Positions 45,569 through 58,201 of a stretch of 64,000 nt of DNA are shown one piece after another. Below the pieces are notes generated by a model that did no database searches, was not told where the DNA came from, and worked only from the letters and a program-made list of their open reading frames with translations. The stretch spans positions 138,430,663 through 138,494,662 of the forward strand of contig CM057000.1 of assembly GCA_029891345.1 (NCBI GenBank), in the 5' to 3' direction. The position numbers were made by a program, and so were the translations under genes. How positions within the stretch are numbered: the stretch's first letter is position 1; every line of letters begins with the position of its first letter. The stretch comes from Dryococelus australis. Taxonomy: Eukaryota; Arthropoda; Insecta; Phasmatodea; Phasmatidae.

Positions 45569-45669
45569 TAATTAAATTAATAAATTTATTTATTTATATT
45601 TATACATAATTTTGCTTGCTTTTAATAAGATGAAAATGTACATTTAAAGTATATATATATATATATATT

Positions 45670-46740
45670 GTTAACTGTAATTTGTTACATTACGCTGAAT
45701 ATAAATCGGATTAAATTGACGGAATTTTCCGCGTAAGTTTCGTGTTTTAAAGAGAAACGTGGTTATATTAAAAATGTTACTATACGTTGATGAGTTATCA
45801 AGCATGTCATTCTGAATAACGATGTGAAAAAAAAATGGGGGATAGAAATGTTCCTAAACGCTCTGAAAATGTATGTAGTAGAGAGCAATAATTGTTTACT
45901 TTCCAGTAACGTAGCAAAACGTTCCATACCTGCGCGTGTGCGACTTCTCAATGCAAATATTAGCGCAGGTATGTAAAGCTAATAGAAATTTAATTTGAAA
46001 ACTTTAATATCACATATGAGTAACAACTGCTCACAGTTATATCAACAGTAGTATTCTTTTAGCACTCTCGTCATCGTTACAAAATGTTAGATTAGTAGTT
46101 TATAGTATATTTTAAATACTCAGCAACAAATTTGTTATTTGGGTTCATTGAGAGTACCATACATTATATTGCGATACCAAACTTGATGCTGTAACTGTAA
46201 ACGAACAATACTGTAATGTAAATGATGTAGTCAATCAGTCTCAGAAACCTGTTGCAACTAATCCTTACATTGAAATATAATCCGCCCTCTGCAAAGCCGA
46301 TTTTACACGATACCTGAAGCCGCACTTGATTCTTGTACAAGCTTCTACAATCACTGGGGCACGAGCCGGTATACCAGCCGCTATATGAGCCGCCATGGAA
46401 GATTCATATTACACGACAGCAATTCACGTACTAGCATTTGGCACCCTCGGCGAGTACGCAGTGTGTGGTTTGTATTAAATATGAACTCCAATCGTAGAAC
46501 TGCTACCAGTTAGTAACTTGAGTAAGCATATGAAAATTTACAAGCACATCTTAATATTGCTGTATTACTGTTCGCCTTTTACATAAATGTATTGCTTACT
46601 AGTACAATTTTATTCATTTTCATGAAAATGACGTGAAGTCACTAGAGTACGTGATTTTTTTTTTTTTTTTTTTTTAAATTTTAACGAAAATTACTGACCG
46701 GTTGAAAATATAGTTTTTTCTTTACGTGCCGGAATATTAT
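45670..46740. other. Non-coding stretch
   Basis: No gene is supported. A T-tract occurs at about 46654-46675. Confidence 0.4.
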
Positions 46741-46762
46741 CAGTATGTAAAATTTAATAATA

Positions 46763-46860
46763 AAAAAGTGTTGGGCCCTACAGAGTATTGAACTCACGCC
46801 GAGTAGATAACACTGGTGTAGTAGACGCCTCACCTTTATCACTGTTCTACAAGAGCAAAC
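46763..46860 (-). other. degenerate tRNA-like sequence
   Basis: Minus strand: GATAAAGGTGAGGCGTCTAC (box-A-like) and GTGAGTTCAATACTCTG (box-B-like). Not a functional tRNA by eye; resembles the other tRNA-like cores in the window. Confidence 0.4.
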
Positions 46861-49069
46861 ACCACGTTGTGGGTTTGTATAGTGTAGATAGGGAAAATAT
46901 TTCGCATTAATATTTCCATGGAGTAGGTAATGTTGTAAGTATTTAGAACAGTTTTAAACAGTAACTAAAAGTTTCCACAGCCAATATTATTCGTTGTTGT
47001 CGTATTTTAAATATATTTGAAATAGTTTCAACCTCACGGATGTATAATCAAGATGGAGGCGTCCTTTTCGGTTTCTTCAACTCGTTTCAAGTAGTAGCCA
47101 CGGGGAGCGCCGTAAGCTCTGAAACTGCGATGTGATTGGCCAGGTACGAAAGCGGATGTGGAACCTGCCACGAAAAATAGGACGCGTCCAGTTGCCGAAA
47201 CTGGTACGAATTGTGGCCGTGCAAGGCGGGAAATGCCATGACGGGTGCCACACTAGCCCGTATGGTGGCCCCTATGGCCAACCTCACACAAGCTTTTACG
47301 GAATCTGGTATCGTGTAGTATCGCCTTAAGCGATTTTTCCTGGGCGTTACCAACAAATAACAAGATTCAGAGTTCAGGTATGGGGAAAATTATTGATACA
47401 TGTGCTACTGTCATATTTAAAGTATGTTTACCACGCGGCAAATATTATGTACAAGCTCGAGCAGAAGTTTCTATGGGACTTCATATCCAAGCCTGCATGC
47501 TAGGAGGTATGGAGGTTCCTATGGAATAACCTGTCAAACGATTCTTGCTGCGACTCAGTAAACGGCAGTGCATTTTGACAACCATAGTGGGAGGCAATCC
47601 AGAAATTCCGTTGATAACAGAATCGGGGGATAAAGTTTGGCATTGCAGCTCCGAATCTATAGTCTACTTTCAAAATTCAATTACACCACTCGTTTACCAA
47701 AATGTTAACTAATATGTTACGTTGAGTGAGGACTGCGAAGCATCGCGTGCGTTGGTTGGGTGGGGGGAGGGGGGGCGCCTCAATTTTGAGTTCACGTCTC
47801 ATAACTTCCGCGTACTATAACTTTTGACTAGGAGAAGCTACGACCCTCGTTTGGGTTTCAATCGACAGCTCTCGCCAATATCAATCGATTGAGTGTATAA
47901 AAATATTTGTTTGGCGTGGTTATGGTGAAATTAACACAATGTCGGCCTATACTAGTCGAAAAGCCAAGTCGAAATACATAAATCGTATACGGTTGGAAAG
48001 AGCATCTCAAAAGCAATCCAGTGATACCATTTAAACCTCATATGATCGAGTGAAGCGGTGCCGGGAACGTAAAATAAATATCAAGGTGTCCGAGTGTGTC
48101 AACGTAGACGTATTCACATAAAACAAAAGGCCGTGTCCCCAACACAGCCAAACCCATTTTTTTTATTAATTTTATTTTTTGCAACTGTGATTTTATGACG
48201 GATTATAGGTTCTCGTGTCTCCACCAGTATCGATTTGAGTATAATGGATTATTATTATTATAAGGAGGCCAAGTACAGAAACCTATTATAATGTTGTGAG
48301 AGTGTTTACCATAATTTTCACATAGTGATGTAAAAACGTTAATAAGCCACATTTTCGCAGATCTTTTTCATTCACTCTACTATTATTATATATATTTCTC
48401 AAACCCAAACTAAGTAAACATGAAACTATTATCTCTGATGGGCTGAAATATTAACCTTGTAAAAAACATTCAGTGAAAATTCCACATACAAATTACGAAA
48501 ACGTCCATGAAAATGACCAGAGCTGGCAAAATCTTCCATGAAACTATCTATACCAGGAGCCTTGAAAGCTGGCATGGAATGTTCATCGTGGCACATGAAC
48601 TTAAGTTTATGCTATTTTCTTGCTTGCCCCGCTTCCCGGAATTAATCGGTTATTATGATAACAAATGAGCAATTTGAGTGGAAACACCTTGTGAAAACAT
48701 GCACTACTAATAATAGACAAATTATATTAAGAACAATATTGTTTCCTAAACACAGAATAATGGTCTTGCTACTTAATTCGGTAAATTTCCATTCACCGAA
48801 GTATGAATATATAGATAGCGATGTTAACTATTTAAATTTATTAATGCGAAGAGGCAGCGAAGGTTTACACCAACCACAACAAATGATGTTGATAAAAATC
48901 AAATTATTTTTAAAGATATATATTTTTTTTAACTTGTCTTATAACAACGCATTTAGCCCAAAACAATTGACGTAGCTGAGAATATTTCCTCGTCGCAAGA
49001 ATTTAAAAGACGCATTGCTCTAACGAAACCGGACCGTTTCGAAGAACAGCAGAATCTAGTAATTACTTA
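46861..49069. other. Non-coding stretch
   Basis: No host gene is supported. GC-richer at 47090-47330, where a 65-codon plus and an 89-codon minus ORF overlap without domains, and a G-tract near 47762. Otherwise AT-rich and unassigned. Confidence 0.35.
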
Positions 49070-49340
49070 CACAAACAACCTCCCCTAGCTTCTCAGCCGA
49101 AGGATTCTTTCCTATCTCGTTTCTTTCTTTATCCTTTCCCCCCCCCCCCACTCCTGTCTTCGTTAGATTACTCCTCCGCCATCCCCCCCCCCCTCCCCCT
49201 TCGCCTGATCCGAGGGACAAGAAAGCAAACAAGGTAGCTCACGTCCCCTATCGCATCCATCTTCATGAGCTGCGAGTCGTAAAGGATTATTTTTCGCGTA
49301 AGACAGAGGGCACAACCTGAGGGTATGTCGGAGAGCTTTG
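49070..49340. other. Pyrimidine-rich island with C-tracts
   Basis: Strongly C/T-skewed on the plus strand, with C runs near 49138-49149 and 49184-49192, then GCCTGATCCGAGGG. It is compositionally like the islands at 3.2, 19.5 and 38.7 kb. Confidence 0.45.
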
Positions 49341-50201
49341 GCTATTACGTTCTGACTTGCCAGTCCCGTCTATATTTGTACAGGAGCGAGATTTCGTGAT
49401 GTTATTTGAAGGCAAATTTCGTTATTAAAAATACCTGATTTCGCTGTTATCGGTTTTATTACGAGACTCTTAGAAATTGACTACTCATAACTAAAATTGT
49501 GCATTATTGGAGCCAACGTTGTACTGTGTTATTTTAATGCAAATTTTATTATTGAAAGTTGTTGAAAATTTATTCTATACGCATATATCCATGTCAATTT
49601 TATAATTTTATGAAATGGTTTAAACAAGAGAAAACCATTTATTTGAACAAATGTAACAAACTCAGAGCATTACCATAGGTTAAAAATTACTTTATAGACT
49701 TTTGTGTCTTCGTAACTTGTATGTTGAGGTTCTTAAACAATGTGGAATTTTTTCTTACGGTCTTATACGAATAGCTTGGGTATATTTTTTACACAGAAAA
49801 AACATTCCATACTAGAAATAAAACTATTTTTATAGTTGCTTTTACAATTTTGCTATTCTAATTAAATGATCATTTCTCATCCCCATAATATTCAATATTT
49901 ACTGCTGTTATTCACTCTGCCTGAATGACAGCATTTTTTTTTCCTTCCCATCGCCCGAAAACATAAATTATTCTTATCATCTTGCAGTTTATACTTTTTT
50001 GGATACAGATTGTTGGTCATGGTTTCACAGATAAAATAATGTATTTGGGCTAAATTTAATATATTTAGTGTTTTAACTGACATTTCGGTGTTTAGGCTGT
50101 GTAGGTATAACGTGCCGTCCAATGTTTGCTGGTGTATTAACTTGCATTTCGGTGTTATTCCGGTTTCATTACCATTCACCGTATAATCTTGGCATAAGCT
50201 A
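49341..50201. other. AT-rich non-coding stretch
   Basis: Nothing recognised. The 105-codon minus-strand ORF at 49892-50209 has no domain. Confidence 0.35.
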
Positions 50202-50436
50202 TAGGACATTCATGGTAAAGTGAACACTTTTTCAAGCCCTCTCGTTTATAATAATAGTCAACAAATACATTTCATTGTAGCCTTAGACGTTCCCTATCGA
50301 GCTCGGTGAACTATATACACTCTTTATTGCTCACATAACAATATTCATTTTAAAATGTGGTGGAAGGACAATAAATGGCTGATAGCTGAAAAGCGACTAG
50401 GGCCTCGAAAGTGCTCAGTTTACCATGAACATCCTA
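50202..50436. mobile_element. MITE-A2 (short form)
   Basis: TIRs TAGGACATTCATGGTAAAG and CAGTTTACCATGAACATCCTA are well paired. Interior about 195 bp with GCCTTAGACGTTCCC and GGCTGATAGC-type sequence. Length matches the 23.3 kb copy. Confidence 0.75.
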
Positions 50437-50621
50437 TAACTTCGCTACAAAAGTATTATCAGTTTCCGGCATGAAAATATTCACAAAAAATCCAACATTA
50501 ATGTCGATTAAAGAGATTCTTCCAACATGGCCAATATTTCGTGATATAACATACCCGTTTTTGCAAGTAGGCCGAAAAAATCTTACTAGGCATTACCAAT
50601 ACTATTACCAACACATCCATT

Positions 50622-50761
50622 TTATCACTATTTTAGCACTATTTTATCACTATTTTTATCACTATTTTAGCACTATTTTATCACTATTTTTATCACTATT
50701 TTTATCACTATTTTATCACTATTTTAACACTATTTTAGCACTATTTTATCACTATTTTTAT
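50622..50761 (+). repeat. ~11-12-bp tandem repeat
   Basis: TATTTTATCAC and TATTTTAGCAC variants repeat about 12 times. The 104-codon ORF across it is an artefact of the repeat. Confidence 0.92.
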
Positions 50762-52150
50762 TCACATATATTGCTAATTAAGTAGTATAATTATATGTAG
50801 AATATAATTAAATTTCATTGTAACCAACAAATGCGGTAGTATTATGTTAAAGAAGGTCTATAATACCCCTGTGGTACGACATATTTAGGAAACAATCAAA
50901 CTTATCTTACATAAGTAGTGATGATGGGAAATCGCGACAAAATTTTGAGCTAACATATCTCCTATAACACTATAGCTAGTTTATCCTTTTGTGGTTGGAT
51001 GACTAAGGTTTTTTTATCTGCCAAGTTCTTTGCAGGCCGATCACAAACGTTCTGCTTGAGAGTATCAGAAACCTCATTGGCCCAGTTAACTGGGATAGCA
51101 GTTTCATGCATGCATAACGGCAAATAATAAAATAAAACTGTCGGAAATGTGTACAGTATTTTGTATCCTAGCAACAGTCAACTTTTCCCGCGATAAACCA
51201 TCATCTCTGTACATAAGGTGATTTTTGAAAGGTTTGGTTCAAAAAGTGTGACAGAACAGCGAATAGACTCTGCTAGACGTTGTTTGTACTGGCGAATATG
51301 ATAGAGAGTCAGTTGGTTTCACATATTGTGTATTTAAACTGCCCTTATTCATTCCGTTCTGTCAATTTCCTATTGTTTCTACGCTTTATTTGTGAAGGTC
51401 TTGTGAACTGATATTTAGAGAATAGTTGTACTATTTATGAGAAATTTACTTTACTTTTAAAGTGAACTTCAACCAAGTAACTAAGCATGCACTGCATACA
51501 TTGCATATCCGAGGCAAGAGAAGACCTGAGAAATTATTCTATCGCTCTACCATGCTGAATGTATTCTTTTCGTTTTCTCAGAGTGGAAGCTCCGCCTTTT
51601 TATAAATCTCAATAGTACAAAGATATTGAGAATTCCTTTGCAATAAAGTTACAGTCGACTGTTATTTATAGCGATTTCGAAATGGATAATCAATACTTCA
51701 CCCGGGGGCTGGGGGGGGGGGGGGGAGGAATATGGCAGTTCCACCAAAAGTTGTGTTCGCTATCGTGAATAGGAAGGTTTATATTTAGTACACACTGAAC
51801 TGGATGCACTGACAGATGTGTGACATTTCACACACAATTAACATTTGTGGAATTAGGAAAATTATAAGAAAGCCGATCTTATTTTCCTTTTCCTGAAATA
51901 ATAACGTGAAGTTAATAAAAATCATACTGAAAACTTTTGTAATTTAAATATTCTTATTTGAGAGCGTTTTAAGAATAAATACGAATCATAGAAACAATTT
52001 TTAATAACAGCCTATTCGGGAATTTCAAAGTACTTTATCTGCGAGGAAAAAATGTTACCCGGATATTGTATCAGTTATTAAGGAAAAATGAAAGAAATAT
52101 TCACTAAGAATGTCATATAATAAACTATCCTACAATTGTGTTACGGACTA
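50762..52150. other. Non-coding stretch
   Basis: No gene is supported. Contains a G-tract at about 51713-51725. Confidence 0.4.
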
Positions 52151-52542
52151 AAGTCTGTTCACGATAAAATGAGCACTTTTTAAATCAACCTCATAAAAAA
52201 GTCACTGCTCCTATCTGTATATATTTTAACGGGCGAACTGAGTGACATTCGCCCAATAAAGTTGGTAACGATGGAGGGAAAGTAGTTCCATATCTTAGCG
52301 TCAAATATAAAGTGTTAAGTAACAATTTCTGTTTCTTTAATACATCGAATTTTAAAAGTAGGCAGATATGTAAAATATTTCCTTTTCTAATAATTTCCCG
52401 ATTTCACTTGACCGACTCATGAATAAATTCATGAGGCTCATGGTAATGTTAATTTTACATAAGAAGGAAGACTACACAACATGCATATAAGTAGATCTTA
52501 AGCAGGGCTATCAAAAGTGCTCATTTTACCGCAAACAGCCTA
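52151..52542 (+). mobile_element. MITE-A, full length
   Basis: TIRs AAGTCTGTTCACGATAAAA and TTTTACCGCAAACAGCCTA with TA flanks. Body GCGAACTGAGTGACATTCGC, AACGATGGAGGG and GTAGATCTTAAGCAGGGC in family order. Confidence 0.9.
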
Positions 52543-52891
52543 TACTGCCGTGTGCTGTAGCAATTATGTGATGTGCGAGTCCAGCCCACAGGCTGAGGGG
52601 TGGACGAATCACTGTTTTGGTGATATCTCCAAATCGAAGATCCTCTCCAGCTGACCTCAGCCTTGCAGCCTCAGTGTCCTATGCATATAGGACATGTTCC
52701 CTATACGTGTAGGACAGATGGCTTATCGAGACACTCATTAAGGAAGGGACTGATTGAATGTTGTCGTACTAGGCATTACGTTGAAACAACATGCTTGCCA
52801 ATACGTGAACGTTGGTACGTCTTAAGTTTGAAGTACAAATGTCACTGCTTAGTGGAGAGGCTATCGAAATAGTTTTTAATACTGTGTCTTG

Positions 52892-53263
52892 TAGTCTGCT
52901 GGCGGTTTCTTCACACTTTTTGAATCAAACCTCTGAAAAGCCACCCCATGCATGTCGTGTTTAGTTGTTTCCTATATATGCAATATACCCATCACAAGGG
53001 TTTTATTAATGTGTTTACACAGAGGTGAAAATTTTTTTATTAAATTTATCATTAATTTAAATTTTATTTTTACTTTATAATATTTTACGTTTATAGCCAA
53101 TATAAATTAAAGCAGTGAGAAGATAGGTGTGTTGGTAATGCCTAGTGCGAAATAATTTTCTAGACTCTGTTAAACTTTGCTTGCGTGAGGCGGAGGAATT
53201 TTCTGGAAGTAGAACTTTAGCAGGGCTTCGGACAAGTTGGAAGTAACAGTGAATGGAGTCTAC
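52892..53263 (+). mobile_element. MITE-B, full length
   Basis: Ends TAGTCTGCTGGCGGTTTCTT and AGTAACAGTGAATGGAGTCTA. Body GAATCAAACCTCTGAAAAG, CATGCATGTCGTGTTTAG and GTGAGGCGGAGGAATTTTC. Lacks the CCCTCTGGTG segment present in other copies. Confidence 0.83.
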
Positions 53264-53331
53264 TATATTAAGTGTATGTCTTAAGGTTGAAGTAAAGTAA
53301 CTGCCTATGTAGCGCTGCACCCGACTATACA

Positions 53332-54018
53332 TGTGAAGAACTCATAACAAAGTAGCACAGACACTGTAAGTATTATCAGAAAGGGTGATTTATGCTGTAT
53401 ATGAAGGAAGAATGTATATATTTTGCAATATTATAAATTTACTAAAATATACTTTTTATATGTAAAAAAATATTCGATCGAAATAGTCTGTACTTTTAAC
53501 AAAATTTGAGCAAGCATATTCCGTTGTGGATGCTTCAGAGAGCAGAATTTGCAAGAAAATCTTCGTCATGGCATATCTTCATAATGTTTACTATGATTAT
53601 GTGTAAGATAATTACATTAATGATGTAAGAAATAATTTTTATAATTGGTTTTCTGTGCGTCCATTTGTCACGAACATTTATGGCCGAAACTGAGGTAAAT
53701 AAAGTTAATTATAAAATGATATGATATATTATTACTATGATTTTACAACACATGATCGGAGTAAATATTATGACAATCTTTCTTGAAGAAGATTTTCTCG
53801 TAAATTCTGCTTACTGAAGCATCCGAAGTGGAAATGCGCTTAAATTTGGTTAAAAATGCGGACGATTGATTAATTTTTTTACATTTAAAAAGTATATTTT
53901 AGCAAAATGTTTTATAGCGTTGTTAAAAATACGCAATCTTCTTTCCTAGAGAGCAAAAATCGCACTTTTCTGACCATTTTTATGGTATCTGTAGTAAATT
54001 TTAATGAGTTCTTCACAT
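53332..54018. mobile_element. Long foldback element, ~340-bp arms
   Basis: The ends are GTGAAGAACTCATAAC and GTTTAATGAGTTCTTCAC-like (plus: TTTTAATGAGTTCTTCAC). Both arms share, in mirror order, CTAAAATATACTTTTTAWATG, GGATGCTTCAGWRAGCAGAA, AGAAAATCTTCKTC and ATGTTTACT. The arms meet near 53675 with almost no loop. No ORF of note. Transcripts would fold into a long near-perfect hairpin. Confidence 0.87.
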
Positions 54019-55376
54019 TGTACAGACAAGTGCAGTGTTCCATGGACAGTTGCTTTGCTTGAATATTAATGCGGCATTACTAGCACTTCTTGGTTTCAAG
54101 AAAGATCCCACTTTACCCAGTGCAAAATAAATCCCCGATGTAGACGCTTAAGCCTCAATAGTCCCCGCCCTCCGACTTGATCCACCCCTCTATGGGAAAA
54201 TAAGTGGTTTAAATGATATTTGCTGCACACAGCAGAGAAGCTATCCCATGAAGAGATTTCCGCTCGTGTAGGAGGCATCGTTCTTTGCTGGAACTATGTT
54301 TCATGGTCTCTTAGCTACTTCTAAGAATATGTAGCACAAATGCTTTTTTTTATTCGCCCTGATAGAAGATAAAGCATTACATCGATATTAGTACATTGCC
54401 GATAAAAGAAATATGTTAGTTTCAACTCCTAAAATGGCGTATTTATTCGGGACTGAAAATGGTCAGCAGAGATTTGACGACTCGAACTTGCGAAAAAATA
54501 TGGGTTTCAGTTTTGAGCTCAAACTTGTCTAATACACATCGTAATAATTTATCATGTTCCTTCAGGCATTACTCCCTCGGCCAGATACTCTCAAATAATC
54601 GAACAATTCGGAAACCTCGTGCCAAAGAATTTTAGGGGCTATACACATCTTATTACACAGAAGTAAAATATGATGTAGTCAGTACAAAGTGTATCTATTA
54701 CGCATGTGATAAAATTAATCGTTCGCTAAGCTTTTATTTGTGTAACCGAATGATGTTTCTAAAGTAATTCGGAATATTATTACAGACATTTATACCATAA
54801 GTAATTTCTACCATTAAGTATTGTCTATAACATCTGAAATAATAAAGATTAATTAAAATTAAGCACAATGTAAATATATATATTCAACGTATAAACTTAA
54901 TATTTATATTTATATATATATTATTTAAATTCAGCTAAGATGACCTTATCTAACACAACTTTACCTCTCCAACCCTCCTTAGTAATAAAATAATGCACGT
55001 AATAAATAAATACAGAAAATAATGTATTTTTAAAGACCTGTGGTTTAAATTCGCAGAATTTCAAGGGGTACTTAAAGAAGATATAGTAAATAGTACATTA
55101 TTTCAAGTTCGCAAATTTATATCTGGGTTTTGAATTCGCGACTTATAGCAGTTAAATTTATCACTGCAGATAGTGGCTAAGTTATGTTTGTCGGAAATAA
55201 ACATCACTAAAATATTGATGACAATTGTATGTAATTACTTGAATTGGCAAACTGCGAGCCAAATATATAAATGTTCACTTATGTATTATAGATACAACTC
55301 GTATGAAGGATATGCCGGTAGTAATGATAAAAATCATAAGTAGGCGATGTTTAATAATTATAAAATAATTTAAGGG
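54019..55376. other. Non-coding stretch
   Basis: No gene is supported. The minus-strand 60-codon ORF at 54096-54278 lies in a slightly GC-richer patch but has no recognisable domain. Confidence 0.35.
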
Positions 55377-55445
55377 TGTGAGTGATGAATGAGTGAAGAG
55401 ATTTGGGTGGCTCTTAACATCGACGTCTTGAGAGCTGAAATTAGT
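55377..55445 (-). mobile_element. SINE 3' fragment
   Basis: GAGTGAAGAGATTTGGGTGG then CATCGACGTCTTGAGAGC match the 3' part of the main SINE, reversed. The rest is lost. Confidence 0.65.
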
Positions 55446-57060
55446 TGTTGTTGAGTATACATTATTTGTATCATAAAACTAGTAGCATAAATGTTCGATA
55501 GTGAAAAGCCACCGGGTATCAGTGTTGAACCACTGCTTTGTTGTAATGGAGGGTATATTGGACGTGAAGGGAAGGATCACTTTACTGAAGCAGAACCAAA
55601 AATCAAATACAATTATTTTATAAAAATTCTCATTTTGAAAATCTCTATGATGGTCTTTTTTTCAGATAGACGAGATATAAATGGCATTATAATTTTTCTG
55701 TATGGCAGATATAAACTACCTTTTTAAGACTATATCTGAGATGTCCCATAGATCACTTCAGTTGTATAGCATGAATTTAAAGTTACAGGCATAATAAACA
55801 CATAATTTAATTTGACCGGACGGTTTATGAAAGGACGAATTTAGGGATTGAAGAGAAAAAGCATTAAGCTACCTTGCCAACGAATGTGCCGCCATTGCGA
55901 TGTAATTAAAACAGGGGAAAAAAATAAAGATCTTATAAATTCTGCTTTTACAGGTTTCTTCTTTCTTTCCTTACTTGATTGACGTATATATTCTTTTTCG
56001 TTTCTGAGTCACGAAATTGTGGAGCATAAATTAAAGCGACATCACAGTCTACTTTCCAGCCTGCTGGAAGCAAAATGAATGCCGAGTGGCTTAATTTGCT
56101 CTTCGTAAACTAGTAAATGAAATTAAGATCTTGCATCGAATAAAGTGCGCAGGAAAGATAAACTGTAAAAACTTTTATCATTTTAAGAAATAGATTAGAA
56201 AATATATTTGGAACAAAGTTAAATGTATAGATCGTTTTAACAAAAAATAGACGGATTAATTTATCCATGGCACTGAATATTAAGTTTCAGAAATCCTTAC
56301 TTTATTCAGTGTTGCCAGAGCAGAGAACAGATGTAATGTCACGGTTTTTCTGTTTTCTTGCGTGAAATAGAAGCCGTTACTTATCGAAGAACAGTCATGA
56401 CAAATTCGAGGATTTCTAATTCTTCTGGGCTTCTGCACATTCAAATTTAAACCGTTCATCTCGACTACCATCCAGGTTAGTCGAAATCACAAGAGGAAAC
56501 TCAGACAAACAGCGAACAGAATGATAGGTATCTCATACGAAATTCAAAGGTTAAATATTTTATCGCATTCGGATTAAGCTGGCTATTTGACCTACGCGTA
56601 TGAGAATATCTTAAGTAGCTTTTACGTAAAGGTAACCAAACCAAATACCAGTGCTAATTAATTGAGAGATTTTGATAGGCGCTGAAAGAGAAGAGATAGA
56701 AGTAATTATGGTGTTATCAGTTTTTGGGCAATAAAATGTATTCGGTATTCATTATTGAAATTTCTTCTTTAACAAGACATCCTATGTCACACAGATGATT
56801 GAATAACTGCAATATTAATGGAGTGGAGTGCATTAATAATATTACCATATGGCGTACATGATAATCAATTATTGATTACCTCCTGATAATGACTACAGAA
56901 GCTATACGAGTGCAAGAAATAAAGTTGTAATAATCGTTATCGAGTAATATTATTAAATAATATTCTATTCCCTAACGAAGTCGTACTTTCAAAACTTGGC
57001 CTCAAAAATTAGTAATGGCGAAATATATATAAATCCAAAATGGCGTCCAAATTTTTCTGA
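55446..57060. other. AT-rich non-coding stretch
   Basis: No recognised gene, RNA or repeat in this stretch. Confidence 0.4.
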
Positions 57061-57061
57061 A

Positions 57062-57195
57062 AAGAGCGGGATCTTGAACAATGGAGAGAGTGGAATGAAG
57101 TAAGGATGGAGCAGCGATGGAACGCAAGAGCCGGGGAGATGGGAGTGCCTCGAGAAAACTCGCCTGCCAACGGCAATCCAACCAAAGTGTTGTTA
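57062..57195 (-). mobile_element. SINE fragment
   Basis: GCGGGATCTTGAACAATGG, GGATGGAGCAGCGATGGAACG and GAGAAAACTCGCCTGCCAACGG match the SINE body in reverse. The tRNA head is absent. Confidence 0.7.
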
Positions 57196-57293
57196 CTCTC
57201 ACTGAATGGCAGAAGATAAAGGATATTCTGTTATTTTCAAAAGCCCCCGCTTATCTGCAACACAGCCTGTCAAGGGGCCATTTACACATTTTG

Positions 57294-57485
57294 ACTGCAG
57301 AACAAATTTACCAAACGGGTGTTGGCGCTCAAGAAAGTTCCTTATTTAGTTCTGAGTCTTCTGTATTATTGGATAATACCCTTCATTTTACTGCAGAACA
57401 AATTTACCAAACGGGTGTTGGCGCTCAAGAAAGTTCCTTATTTAGTTCTGAGTCTTCTGTATTATTGGATAATACCCTTCATTTT
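57294..57485. repeat. Exact 96-bp tandem duplication
   Basis: ACTGCAGAACAAATTTACC at 57294 recurs at 57390, and the whole 96-bp unit appears identical in the two copies. Because 96 is a multiple of three, two plus-strand frames stay open through it (57117-57539 and 57319-57690), each showing a duplicated peptide. I recognise neither peptide. The identity implies a recent event. Confidence 0.95.
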
Positions 57486-58200
57486 ACTGTCCCTAGGACG
57501 CGAGAAGTCATTTGTGGAGCAACTAAAGTCAGAAATTAAAGTCGTGGTATTTATTACACGCGGACATCCTCAAAAGTTGTGTGGTGGAAAAATTATTTTA
57601 TTGAAATTTTCAAGGTCAATGCACATTGAAGTAGGAGCCCCTGTTAAAGAGCTTGGAATATGGGTATGGCTTTCTTTATTCATGTCATAGTCTAAACTGC
57701 ATTTCACAATACTTATATAGTCTAAATCTGGAGGGGGGGATATATTCCATATAATAGTGCATCAGTTTTTAGTTCAGATTGAGAGTAATAAAGTGCGGAT
57801 TTTTTCCCCATGAGCCTTGTTTCTATTACTTGTCAACTACAGAAGGAGTTATGCGTTCTTGGTAGTTATAAAAATATAAATTAATTTTATTTAGAATTTC
57901 AAAACATTTATTCTGTGATAAGATGATTTTAAATTTTAAATTATTTCCCCAGCATATAAACATTTGCGTCGATCGACGATGATACAAGTCGGCAAGTGTG
58001 ATATGTCAGCAAATATTTTGGGAACTTTCTTCTAAAAATAGTGATGTGGGTAGATAGAGTCTTGTTTTATGTCTAGCTCAATGGTAGAAAATACCAGAGA
58101 AAATATCTAATACCATTTGCAGCTCTTCTGTCGATGACCATATAGTTATCTATAAATTTGGAAGTTTTATTTAGTACCTATATATGTGGCTGCATATTGT
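57486..58200. other. Unassigned stretch
   Basis: The first 200 bp stays open in one frame (…EQLKSEIKVVVFITRGHPQ…), but I recognise no family. The rest is AT-rich non-coding. Confidence 0.3.
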
Positions 58201-58201
58201 A

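Noticed and set aside
50471-50785. 104-codon ORF rich in Tyr/His/Phe
   Set aside because: Mostly generated by the 11-12-bp tandem repeat.
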